From positions 1-12,523 of the forward strand of contig MGQF01000054.1 in the NCBI GenBank assembly GCA_001797745.1: 12,523 nucleotides of DNA, in the 5' to 3' direction. The notes under the pieces were generated by a model. The model had not been told where the DNA came from. It was given only the letters and a program-made list of their open reading frames with translations, and did not search any database. A program made the translations under genes and the position numbers. Below, piece after piece: positions 6,696 to 12,523 of this stretch. How positions within the stretch are numbered: position 1 is the stretch's first letter; the number at the start of each line of letters is the position of its first letter. Origin of the DNA: Deltaproteobacteria bacterium RBG_13_52_11. GTDB lineage: Bacteria; Desulfobacterota; B13-G15; RBG-16-54-18.

Positions 6696-7524
6696 CGCGA
6701 TTAACGCCTTTCTCCCTGAAATCGGTACGATCATCAAGGTCATCGATGAGACACCCACTATCAAGTCCCTTCAGGTAGTTCTGGACGACCAGGGGCGCAT
6801 GCGATCCTTTCGTTTTGAACCTGGCCAGGTAGCGCAACTCTCGATATTTGGTGCCGGGGAAGCGACCTTTGTGATCAATTCACCACCGACGAGGGTGGAA
6901 TACCTCCAGTTCAGCGTCATGAAGGCGGGTGAGGTTACCGAGAGAATCCATCAGTGCAAGGAAGGGGATCTCGTCGGGGTGCGAGGCCCCCTCGGAAATT
7001 GGTTTCCTTATGAAGATATGAAAGGAAAAGATATCTACTTTATCGGCGGCGGCATCGGCATGGCACCCCTTCGGACATTGCTCCTCTTTATGCTCGATAA
7101 CCGCAAAGACTACGGCGCCATCACCCTTCTGTACGGCGCCCGTTCTCCGCAGGACCTCTGCTATCAAGAGGAGCTTAAGGAATGGGAGGCCCGTGATGAC
7201 ATGGAACTCATCCTTACTGTTGACCGCGAATTTCCCGCATGGGACAAACGGGTCGGGCTTGTGCCCAATGTGCTCAAGGAACTCGCCCCTTCCCCCAAGG
7301 GAAAGATTGCTATCACCTGCGGTCCCCCTATTATGATCCGCTTCACATTACAGGCCTTGGCCGAGCTGGGGTACAAGGACGAGCAGGTTATCACCACGTT
7401 GGAGCGGAGGATGAAGTGCGGGATTGGGCTCTGCGGACGCTGCAACATCGGCACGCGCTATGTCTGCGTCGACGGCCCGGTCTTTTCCCTAGCCCAGCTC
7501 AAAAAACTCCCCCCTGAGCTGTAA
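6688..7524 (+). CDS. flxA: FlxA-like FAD/NAD(P)H oxidoreductase with C-terminal [2Fe-2S] site (HydG/AsrB-related)
   Basis: This 278-aa protein is the expected NAD(P)H entry or exit point of the complex. A flavin-reductase FAD-binding domain comes first, with GQVAQLS (about 47-53) followed by FVINSPP in place of the classical RxYS/T motif. The NAD(P)-binding domain follows, with GGGIGMAPLR (about 120-128), LLYGARSPQDL and CGPPIM. The C-terminal cysteine set C244-x4-C249-x2-C252-x7-C260 matches the [2Fe-2S] domain of dihydroorotate dehydrogenase B electron-transfer subunits and AsrB. ATG 6688 has GGGAGG (6673-6678) 9 nt upstream and overlaps flxB by 8 nt. A longer frame from 6613 lies wholly inside flxB and is rejected. 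It is the last gene of the operon. Its final codons (KKLPPEL and stop) are echoed 126 nt downstream. NADH versus NADPH preference cannot be read here. Confidence 0.88.
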   Translation: MANAINAFLPEIGTIIKVIDETPTIKSLQVVLDDQGRMRSFRFEPGQVAQLSIFGAGEATFVINSPPTRVEYLQFSVMKAGEVTERIHQCKEGDLVGVRGPLGNWFPYEDMKGKDIYFIGGGIGMAPLRTLLLFMLDNRKDYGAITLLYGARSPQDLCYQEELKEWEARDDMELILTVDREFPAWDKRVGLVPNVLKELAPSPKGKIAITCGPPIMIRFTLQALAELGYKDEQVITTLERRMKCGIGLCGRCNIGTRYVCVDGPVFSLAQLKKLPPEL

Positions 7525-7526
7525 TC
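7500..7526 (+). repeat. Direct repeat copy 1 (3' end of flxA)
   Basis: This 27-nt stretch beginning CAAAAAACT and ending CTGTAATC contains the last seven flxA codons and the stop. It matches 7626-7652 with only three mismatches. The repeat-to-repeat distance is 126 nt. Confidence 0.7.
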
Positions 7527-7554
7527 GCCCCTCCACGAGTCCTCACAACCCTGA

Positions 7555-7586
7555 TTGGTAGAGAGCCAGTGGCGCTGGTGTACCAA
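7555..7586. terminator. Hairpin between convergent flxA and asmA-like genes
   Basis: TTGGTA (7555-7560) pairs with TACCAA (7581-7586), and inside them CCAG (7566-7569) pairs with CTGG (7575-7578). It lies 30 nt past the flxA stop and could end transcription from either side. There is no T-run on either flank, so a rho-independent terminator is not demonstrated. Confidence 0.3.
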
Positions 7587-7625
7587 CAACTTCCTCTTCA
7601 CGAAGTGGTGATGGTCATGACATTA

Positions 7626-7652
7626 CAAAAAACTTCCCCTTGATCTGTAATC
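7626..7652 (+). repeat. Direct repeat copy 2 (echo of the flxA 3' end)
   Basis: This is a near copy of 7500-7526 with substitutions at three positions. Read in the same frame it ends KKLPLDL then TAA, against KKLPPEL and TAA in flxA. It directly abuts the stop codon of the minus-strand asmA-like gene. Upstream of it the frame is closed by a TGA (7618-7620), so it is a tail fragment and not a gene. Confidence 0.7.
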
Positions 7653-9824
7653 TCAATCGGCACTGGTTGTACGTTCTTTAATGGTCTTTGCTTGTGGCAG
7701 TACGAGAGATGGTTTTTTCTGAGATATCGTCTTGAACATCTCAACAGGGGTCTGCAGGGTCCTCTTGAGCACTCCCCAGAGGCCGCTTCTCACTGCTTTG
7801 GGGGGGAGGAGCATTACCGAGGGATCATCGAGGGGGCCTTTGACGCTAAAGGGTACCGAAATGAAGACACCATCCTTGCCAGTCATGATTTTTCCCACCA
7901 CGGGTATATAGCTCAAGATGGTATCAACCGTCTTCAAGGGCGCGAGAAGCACCACCATGTCTGCCTCTCCCTTTACCAGGTCTATCTTCCCCTCACCGAC
8001 GATCTTCATCGACGGCCCATCAATCACTGCCTCCTTCAAATAGAGATTGCCGTCGCGCAGCTCTCCCGTTATGGTGAATGTATCGTACTGAAAACCCTTT
8101 TGGGTGAAGTCGGGGTGATCACCTTGGACGAGTCCGATGATGTTCAGCGTGCCGAAGAGTTGAGACAGGAATGTCCACCGGTAGATCCTCCCTTTTTGGG
8201 ATCTGAAATAGATCGTCCCTTCAGATGCTTCTCTGAGGGGGTCCTCCCTCCCTTCGGCCCACATATCCCCATCCAGGAGGAAGTTCCCTTCAATACGGGC
8301 ATCCATACCCACCCCCCACAGACATCTGATGGCTGAAGAAAGATCGGCCTCCTCTGCCCAGAACCGAAAGGCGTGGGTGACGGTCCCAGCATGTGAGTCC
8401 ATACTCCCTTTACACTGAAGGCCGCAGAAGTCTGCCTGCGCGACGGCGATATTGATCCCTTGGTCTCTCAAGGTAATCCCCCCCGCGGCATTCTTCCATC
8501 GGAACTGCTTCCATGTTATGGTATCGGCCTGCCACACGCCCTCCCCGTCTTTGAGAGAAAGCTGACCTTCGTCAACAGAGATTCTTCCAGGGGAGGAGGC
8601 ATGATGGAATGAGATCTGAAAATCCTTGACCTCCACCTGTGGACGGATGTGGTTGATGTTCTCCCCCAACACGAGCCTTCCCTTCCCCCACCCTTGCGCC
8701 TCTCGGAAGTTCTCTAGTTCTCTCATCAATCCTTTATCCTTGATGACCAAGGGGAGATAGCGGACAAGGTCTTCGGCGTCGGCATCAATCAGACTTTCCA
8801 AATGGAAGGCTTCCCGTTTGGCTATCAGGCCCACCAGCAGCTTACCCTTTCTCCCCGTTGACCTGCCCAGGTGCAGATCGATGTCCCAGCATTGTAACAC
8901 CGCTTCTTCGATCTTGAACTCTCCCGATACTTCCTCCAAAGGAAGGGGGGCCGGCGGCGCCAGTATTTTTCCGTGAACGAAGGTGCCGCGGATCTTTATA
9001 TTTCGCTCGAAATCCAAGGCCTCCTCGAAGCTACTTCCTTCCCCCTGAAAGGTAATCCGAGAGAGATTACCACCCTGAATGATACTGAAGACTTCTTGAA
9101 CCGTCTCATTCTTTCCGAATAGCTCGAGGACGAACCCTCTGACCTTTTCTACCTTCACCCCTGTTCCCGTGGCGAGCAGGGAATAGGGCTTGCCCTTATT
9201 ATCCTTTGCCTGGTTTGAAACCTTCAGTTCTATCCCCTCTGCCCAGGGAGAGGAGAAGCGGAGGTCTAATCGCCCCCCCTTTTTCGAAAACGCCATATTC
9301 CCTGCCACACCGTGCGCCGTAAAGAATGGCTCCTTCTCTTCCGGCCTCAAGAGATTAACCGTTCCCCCCTCTACATCCAGTGAGGGGGCCATACGCATCA
9401 CTGTCTGCTCGATGTTTGAAAAGATATCTTTCCCTTGCTGTATGCTCTCCTTACGCAGGACAAGATCAACGATTAGCCCTTTAATCTGAAGCCTCTTAAC
9501 CAAAACCTTTTCTTGAAGGAGAGAAAAAAGCCGAGGATATATCCGTATCTTTGCCGCGGCAAGTTTACCCCACTGGGGGGATGTGATCTTTACCCCCCTC
9601 AGGGTGACATGGGGATAGGGCAATAGGGAAAAGTAGGCACGGGCAATCACCACCTCCCCTTTGAGCTGCGATGATACCTCTGCAGCAATCTTCTGCTTGA
9701 CGCCGTTAATATCTATCTTTATCAAAAGTAAGATGATAGTGAGGGCGATGAAAACGATGGGGATCAGAAGAATGAGCCTCTTTGTGTTGCCTCTTTTCTT
9801 GACGGTTCTTCTGGTAAATCTCAT
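7653..9824 (-). CDS. AsmA-like inner-membrane-anchored periplasmic protein
   Basis: This 723-aa protein has the layout of the AsmA/YhdP-type envelope family. A basic N-terminus (residues 1-16, MRFTRRTVKKRGNTKR) is followed by one membrane helix at about 17-35. The AsmA N-terminal signature comes next (KIAAEVSSQLKGEVVIARAYFSLLPYPHV..., about 44-75). A long beta-rich periplasmic region and a C-terminal AsmA-like segment (about 570-680: DTFTITGELRDGNLYLKEA, then GPSMKIVGEGKIDL, then VPFSVKGPLDDPSV) complete it. Family members are bridge-like proteins linked to phospholipid transport or outer-membrane assembly; the exact role here is unknown. An AGAGGT site (9829-9834) lies 4 nt before ATG 9824. 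The gene converges on flxA and lies 113 nt downstream of another minus-strand exported-protein gene, possibly as one transcript. An outer membrane, hence a Gram-negative host, is implied. Confidence 0.8.
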   Translation of the reverse strand: MRFTRRTVKKRGNTKRLILLIPIVFIALTIILLLIKIDINGVKQKIAAEVSSQLKGEVVIARAYFSLLPYPHVTLRGVKITSPQWGKLAAAKIRIYPRLFSLLQEKVLVKRLQIKGLIVDLVLRKESIQQGKDIFSNIEQTVMRMAPSLDVEGGTVNLLRPEEKEPFFTAHGVAGNMAFSKKGGRLDLRFSSPWAEGIELKVSNQAKDNKGKPYSLLATGTGVKVEKVRGFVLELFGKNETVQEVFSIIQGGNLSRITFQGEGSSFEEALDFERNIKIRGTFVHGKILAPPAPLPLEEVSGEFKIEEAVLQCWDIDLHLGRSTGRKGKLLVGLIAKREAFHLESLIDADAEDLVRYLPLVIKDKGLMRELENFREAQGWGKGRLVLGENINHIRPQVEVKDFQISFHHASSPGRISVDEGQLSLKDGEGVWQADTITWKQFRWKNAAGGITLRDQGINIAVAQADFCGLQCKGSMDSHAGTVTHAFRFWAEEADLSSAIRCLWGVGMDARIEGNFLLDGDMWAEGREDPLREASEGTIYFRSQKGRIYRWTFLSQLFGTLNIIGLVQGDHPDFTQKGFQYDTFTITGELRDGNLYLKEAVIDGPSMKIVGEGKIDLVKGEADMVVLLAPLKTVDTILSYIPVVGKIMTGKDGVFISVPFSVKGPLDDPSVMLLPPKAVRSGLWGVLKRTLQTPVEMFKTISQKKPSLVLPQAKTIKERTTSAD

Positions 9825-9850
9825 TATACCTCTATTACCCGGGGTATCGT

Positions 9851-9883
9851 GCGATCACGCTCATTCACACGCCACATGATCGC
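9851..9883. repeat. Inverted repeat in the spacer between the two envelope genes
   Basis: GCGATCA (9851-9857) and TGATCGC (9877-9883) form a perfect 7-bp inverted repeat around 19 nt. It lies 27 nt upstream of the asmA-like start and 55 nt downstream of the neighbouring stop codon. It could be an mRNA hairpin or a protein site. No promoter hexamers are obvious near it. Confidence 0.3.
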
Positions 9884-9937
9884 GATGACATTTTATGTTT
9901 GGTGGTAATCAACTGGCAACAATCAGCGTTACCGCAA

Positions 9938-10522
9938 TTAGCGCCAGCCTGGTACGGACATCTTTGCATAGTCTCCGGGTATCTCAAAGAGGGAGTCCGC
10001 GACCTTGCCTTCTATGATGTTTTTGTACTCAATAAGCGTATAACCTGATGGTGCGTTGTATTCTGATTTAATTGGGTAGCTGAGCTTTTGCGAAAACCAT
10101 TGGGTCACAGAACCCATAGATTTGTCATTGTATATGTATTGATATTTTTCACACATATAGCCGTTTACCTCTTCCTTGCCGAGGTATTTTTTCACGGCCG
10201 TGTCCTTTATTTTCTGGTCTAATCGAGGGTCACTAGCAGTGCCCTCGCGGCTCGAGCTTTCCATATAGATCTTTTCCGCCGGTATCAGGACCCACACAAT
10301 CCCTTTGTCAAACCGCGAAATCATCACATATTTTTCTTCTTTTTGTAGATATTCTTGTCTTGTTTTATCTCCTTTAACATATACCTTGCCGGTGATGGTC
10401 TCTCTGGCTTGTTTTAAAAGCAGATCAGCAGAGAATTCAGCGGCGAGACTTCTACCGGAGAGGATAAAGATAAACGCAACAGCAAACGCCATGCACAAAC
10501 CTAAACATACCCTTTTCCCCAT
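9938..10522 (-). CDS. Exported LolA-like / DUF4412-like periplasmic protein
   Basis: The 194-aa product starts with a clear signal peptide: MGKR, a hydrophobic core at about 5-22, then SGRSLAA followed by EFSADL. Cleavage after the AA near residue 28 is likely, and there is no lipobox cysteine. The mature part reads as a beta-rich domain of the LolA-like/DUF4412 sort: ITGKVYVKGDKTRQEY, FDKGIVWVLIPAEKIYME, EEVNGYMCEKYQY, VTQWFSQKLSYPIKSEY, and a final LFEIPGDYAKM. A role in outer-membrane lipoprotein or lipid handling is possible but unproven. ATG 10522 was chosen because AGGAGG lies 9 nt upstream. The longer start at 10540 would place that ribosome site inside the coding region. The asmA-like gene follows on the same strand. 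Confidence 0.72.
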   Translation of the reverse strand: MGKRVCLGLCMAFAVAFIFILSGRSLAAEFSADLLLKQARETITGKVYVKGDKTRQEYLQKEEKYVMISRFDKGIVWVLIPAEKIYMESSSREGTASDPRLDQKIKDTAVKKYLGKEEVNGYMCEKYQYIYNDKSMGSVTQWFSQKLSYPIKSEYNAPSGYTLIEYKNIIEGKVADSLFEIPGDYAKMSVPGWR

Positions 10523-10531
10523 TTTTCGACT

Positions 10532-10537
10532 CCTCCT
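10532..10537 (-). promoter_or_regulatory. Ribosome binding site deciding the start of the LolA-like gene
   Basis: A perfect AGGAGG on the minus strand lies 9 nt before ATG 10522. It overlaps the codons that would follow the longer ATG at 10540, which makes the shorter start the better choice. Confidence 0.65.
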
Positions 10538-10586
10538 CATTTGTGTATTGTTTTCCCCTGTACTCCCTGTCAGCGCCTCTTCTCAC

Positions 10587-10592
10587 ATTATA
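10587..10592 (-). promoter_or_regulatory. Candidate -10 box for the LolA-like gene
   Basis: A perfect TATAAT on the minus strand follows an A-run. A start near 10580 would give a leader of about 58 nt. The matching -35 position (TTCCTA, 17 nt upstream) is poor, so confidence is low. Confidence 0.35.
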
Positions 10593-10732
10593 TTTTTTAT
10601 GCGCAGGCATAGGAATCGGGTGGCTGTTTCAATGGCAAAGGAAAACTATCGCTACAACAGGGATACAACCTACCGAAACCTTGTTCGCAGCAACGGTGCA
10701 GTGATATCGTAATTCTACGCAAAAGTGGTGCA

Positions 10733-10757
10733 GTGGTCAAGGGAATTCCTTGACCAC
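10733..10757. repeat. Perfect 10-bp-stem hairpin upstream of hemL
   Basis: GTGGTCAAGG (10733-10742) and CCTTGACCAC (10748-10757) are exact reverse complements around GAATT. It lies about 60 nt upstream of the hemL -35 candidate. On the minus strand a TTTT follows about 8 nt after the stem, but no minus-strand gene ends there. It may be a regulator site, a leftover repeat element or a terminator relic. Confidence 0.5.
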
Positions 10758-10817
10758 CAATCAGGCATCAGGAGATGATGGTTGCGATATGCCTCAGCGA
10801 CCTTTGCCCATGAGCCC

Positions 10818-10846
10818 TTGATGGATTTGAGGTAACATGATAGATT
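10818..10846 (+). promoter_or_regulatory. Candidate hemL promoter
   Basis: TTGATG (10818-10823) is followed after 17 nt by TAGATT (10841-10846). Each is a 4/6 match to the sigma70 hexamers. The start would be near 10853, about 36 nt before the hemL ATG. Confidence 0.38.
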
Positions 10847-10888
10847 AGCCAGGTTAGTACCGCGATAGTAGTAAGGATTATGCAGCGC

Positions 10889-12193
10889 ATGAGTGTACAG
10901 GGAGATCGCAAGACGAAGGGGTCGGAGCGGCTCTTTAAAGAGGCGCAACGATATATTCCTGGTGGGGTCAACAGCCCGGTGCGGGCCTTTCGGGCAGTAG
11001 GGGGAAGCCCTCTCTTTATCCAGCGGGCCCAGGGCTCGCGAATCTGGGACGTAGATGGTAATGAATACATCGATTACGTGGCCTCGTGGGGCCCCCTGAT
11101 CGCGGGGCATGCCCATCCCAGGGTGGTGAAGGCCTTGCAGCGTGCTGTTGAGCGGGGGACCAGCTACGGGGCCCCCACGGCCCTGGAGGTGGAGCTTGCT
11201 GTACTCATCGTGGAGGCAGTCCCTTCGGTGGAGTTGGTGCGGATGGTCAACTCCGGGACCGAAGCGGTGATGAGCGCCATCCGCCTGGCCCGGGGCTATA
11301 CCAAGAGGGATAAGATCATCAAGTTCGAGGGGTGCTACCATGGCCATTCTGATGGACTCCTGGTGCGGGCGGGCTCCGGGGCCACCACCTTCGGGCAACC
11401 GGACAGCCCCGGGGTCCCTGAGGATTATGCCCGCAATACCCTCCTGGCACCCTTCAATGACCTGGATGCGGTAAAGGGTCTCGTTGAGGCTAACCCAGGA
11501 CAGATCGCCTGCGTCGTCCTGGAGCCCATCGCCGGGAACATGGGGGTCATCCCACCACAAGAGGGGTTTCTCGGGGGCGTGAGGAAATTGTGCGATCAAG
11601 AGGGGATCGTCCTGACCTTCGATGAGGTGATCACTGGCTTCCGAGTTGGATGGTCAGGCGCCCAGGGCATCTACGGGGTAATACCTGATCTCACCTGCCT
11701 CGGCAAGATCATCGGCGGGGGGCTGCCGGTGGGGGCCTTCGGCGGCAAACGGGAGATCATGGAGGAGTTGGCTCCAGCCGGAAAGGTCTATCAGGCCGGA
11801 ACCCTCTCGGGGAACCCCCTGGCGATGACTGCGGGGATAGAGACCCTGAAGCTCCTGAAAGAAAAGGGGGTGTACGAACGTCTGGAGAAGAAGGCCGCCT
11901 ATCTGTGCACCGAGGCCGAAAAGATTGCCCGCTCCTCAAAGACCCCGACGTACTTCACCCGGGTTGGCTCCATGTTCTGCACCTTCTTCACTTCAGGGCC
12001 GGTAATCGATTATGCCTCTGCCAAAAAGAGCAATACCGAGGCCTTCCGTCACTACTTCCGGTCCCTCCTCGAGCAGGGGATCTATGTCGCCCCCTCTCAG
12101 TTTGAGGCGGGTTTCCTCTCCCTGGCCCACACAGACGCGGATATTGAAAAGACCCTCGCTGCCCTCCATGGTGCCTTTCGTGCAGTCTCTTAA
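10889..12193 (+). CDS. hemL: Glutamate-1-semialdehyde 2,1-aminomutase
   Basis: This PLP enzyme converts glutamate-1-semialdehyde to 5-aminolevulinate in the C5 tetrapyrrole pathway in the cytoplasm. The 434-aa protein shows the family landmarks in order: RYIPGGVNSPVRAF near the N-terminus, NSGTEAVMSAIRLARG around residue 122, the CYHGHSDGLL motif near 150, DEVITGFR near 250, and the Schiff-base lysine K273 in CLGKIIGGGLPVGAFGG. The length is close to the usual 425-435. ATG 10889 was chosen because TAAGGA (10872-10877) lies 11 nt before it, while ATG 10880 would leave only 2 nt. It appears to be a single-gene unit with its own promoter. Its link to the upstream operon is only that sirohaem and haem are used in anaerobic respiration, which is not evidence of co-regulation. 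Confidence 0.95.
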   Translation: MSVQGDRKTKGSERLFKEAQRYIPGGVNSPVRAFRAVGGSPLFIQRAQGSRIWDVDGNEYIDYVASWGPLIAGHAHPRVVKALQRAVERGTSYGAPTALEVELAVLIVEAVPSVELVRMVNSGTEAVMSAIRLARGYTKRDKIIKFEGCYHGHSDGLLVRAGSGATTFGQPDSPGVPEDYARNTLLAPFNDLDAVKGLVEANPGQIACVVLEPIAGNMGVIPPQEGFLGGVRKLCDQEGIVLTFDEVITGFRVGWSGAQGIYGVIPDLTCLGKIIGGGLPVGAFGGKREIMEELAPAGKVYQAGTLSGNPLAMTAGIETLKLLKEKGVYERLEKKAAYLCTEAEKIARSSKTPTYFTRVGSMFCTFFTSGPVIDYASAKKSNTEAFRHYFRSLLEQGIYVAPSQFEAGFLSLAHTDADIEKTLAALHGAFRAVS

Positions 12194-12337
12194 CTAAAAA
12201 TTACCTGAAAATTCACCTCGCCCTGCAGCCAGTCTGATATCATGGGCTTCGTCCTCTGCAAGACCCTCAAGATCTTTGCCCCTGTGAGTCCCCACGGAAA
12301 ATTTGCAGTTGAAACATGAATCAAAATGATTAAATTT
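12194..12337 (-). other. Short open frame with protein-like character, converging on hemL
   Basis: This minus-strand frame is open for 47 codons and ends at a TAG (12194-12196) that directly abuts the hemL stop. It contains a CFNC pair and a strikingly protein-like stretch, GKDLEGLAEDEAHDIRLAAG. There is no ATG; the only plausible start is a GTG at 12295. It may be a C-terminal gene fragment or chance. I do not recognise a family. Confidence 0.2.
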
Positions 12338-12365
12338 TTATAAAACAGAAAAGGAGGGAAAAGAG

Positions 12366-12523
12366 ATGAACAGCATTATCAGATTAATACCGAGAGGAGA
12401 AAGGTTCCTGTCTGTGATCCCGGAGATAGATGTATTGAGCCGGTTTTTCGATGGCAGAGGACTTCCGGAAATCTTTGGCAAAGAAGGGGAGATGGTACCT
12501 GCCTTTGATATCGCTGAAACGGA
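12366..12523 (+). CDS. Hsp20/alpha-crystallin family small heat-shock protein (5' part only)
   Basis: The first 52 codons of a gene that continues past the window end are visible. The N-terminal region contains VLSRFFDGRGLPEIFG followed by MVPAFDIAET. The latter is the typical lead-in to the alpha-crystallin domain of bacterial Hsp20 chaperones ('PAFDIAETDKE...'). The alpha-crystallin domain itself is outside the window. A strong AGGAGG (12352-12357) lies 8 nt before ATG 12366. The AT-rich upstream stretch (12309-12345) has a TTGAAA at 12309 and a TATAAA at 12339, but they are too far apart to form a single classical promoter. Confidence 0.75.
   Translation, partial: MNSIIRLIPRGERFLSVIPEIDVLSRFFDGRGLPEIFGKEGEMVPAFDIAET

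Larger units (their letters stand above)
10523..10888. other. Divergent intergenic region upstream of hemL
   Basis: No convincing gene is visible in this 366-nt stretch. It holds a minus-strand -10-like box for the LolA-like gene (10587-10592), a short direct repeat GGTGCAGTG (10695-10703 and 10727-10735), a perfect hairpin at 10733-10757 and a hemL promoter candidate at 10818-10846. It is more AT-rich than hemL. Confidence 0.6.

Noticed and set aside
5649..7524. Anaerobic sulfite reductase AsrAB identity for the last two operon genes
   Set aside because: The sequences are related to AsrA and AsrB, but no AsrC-like sirohaem subunit is next to them. The hdr-mvhD neighbours point to the Flx module.
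7551..7590. Segment with GATTGGTAGAGAG that recalls a tRNA D-arm
   Set aside because: No matching anticodon arm, T-arm (GGTTCGA-type) or acceptor stem could be found around it.
10715..11599. Minus-strand open frame of 294 codons opposite hemL
   Set aside because: It is antisense to conserved HemL, and its product has no domain-like pattern. It is a shadow frame.
1..12523. CRISPR array, rRNA, complete tRNA or phage genes
   Set aside because: Looked for regularly spaced repeats, conserved RNA signatures and phage structural genes and saw none.

Overview
The window looks like chromosomal DNA of a strictly anaerobic Gram-negative bacterium, most likely a Desulfobacterota (deltaproteobacterial) or similar sulfate-reducing or syntrophic lineage. 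The reasons are a complete bacterial HdrABC plus flavin-oxidoreductase electron-bifurcation cluster, an AsmA-type envelope protein, an IS1380-type transposase remnant and GC-rich coding DNA. The lineage is inferred from gene content only.

Left edge (1-872): a decayed minus-strand IS1380-like transposase, broken by two frameshifts, runs off the window start. About 420 nt of gene-free DNA follows. This holds a short hairpin, two well-formed sigma70-type promoters pointing right, and an inverted repeat TTGTTAA-TTT-TTAACAA just before the first gene of the operon. The inverted repeat resembles the operator of the NADH-sensing repressor Rex.

Centre (873-7524): a seven-gene plus-strand operon in the order hdrC, hdrB, hdrA, flxD (mvhD-like), flxC, flxB, flxA. 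Every junction overlaps, so strong translational coupling is expected. FlxA carries FAD/NAD(P)H-binding motifs and a [2Fe-2S]-type cysteine set. FlxB and FlxC are iron-sulfur dicluster proteins, and FlxD is the MvhD-type linker to HdrA. HdrA is the FAD electron-bifurcating core with four ferredoxin-like cysteine sets. HdrC passes electrons to HdrB, which has both CCG-type non-cubane cluster motifs. By analogy with the described FlxABCD-HdrABC complex, it probably couples NAD(P)H oxidation to reduction of ferredoxin and of a disulfide, or runs in reverse. The disulfide substrate is unknown; DsrC-type trisulfide or disulfide has been proposed for sulfate reducers.

Right part: a convergent spacer (7525-7652) holds a hairpin and an imperfect 27-bp copy of the flxA 3' end. 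It is followed by two minus-strand envelope genes: a 723-aa AsmA-like protein and a 194-aa exported LolA-like/DUF4412-like protein. A 366-nt divergent region contains a perfect 10-bp-stem hairpin and candidate promoters for both sides. Then comes hemL (glutamate-1-semialdehyde aminotransferase, tetrapyrrole synthesis) on the plus strand. The window ends inside the start of an Hsp20-family small heat-shock gene. No rRNA, tRNA or CRISPR array was seen.
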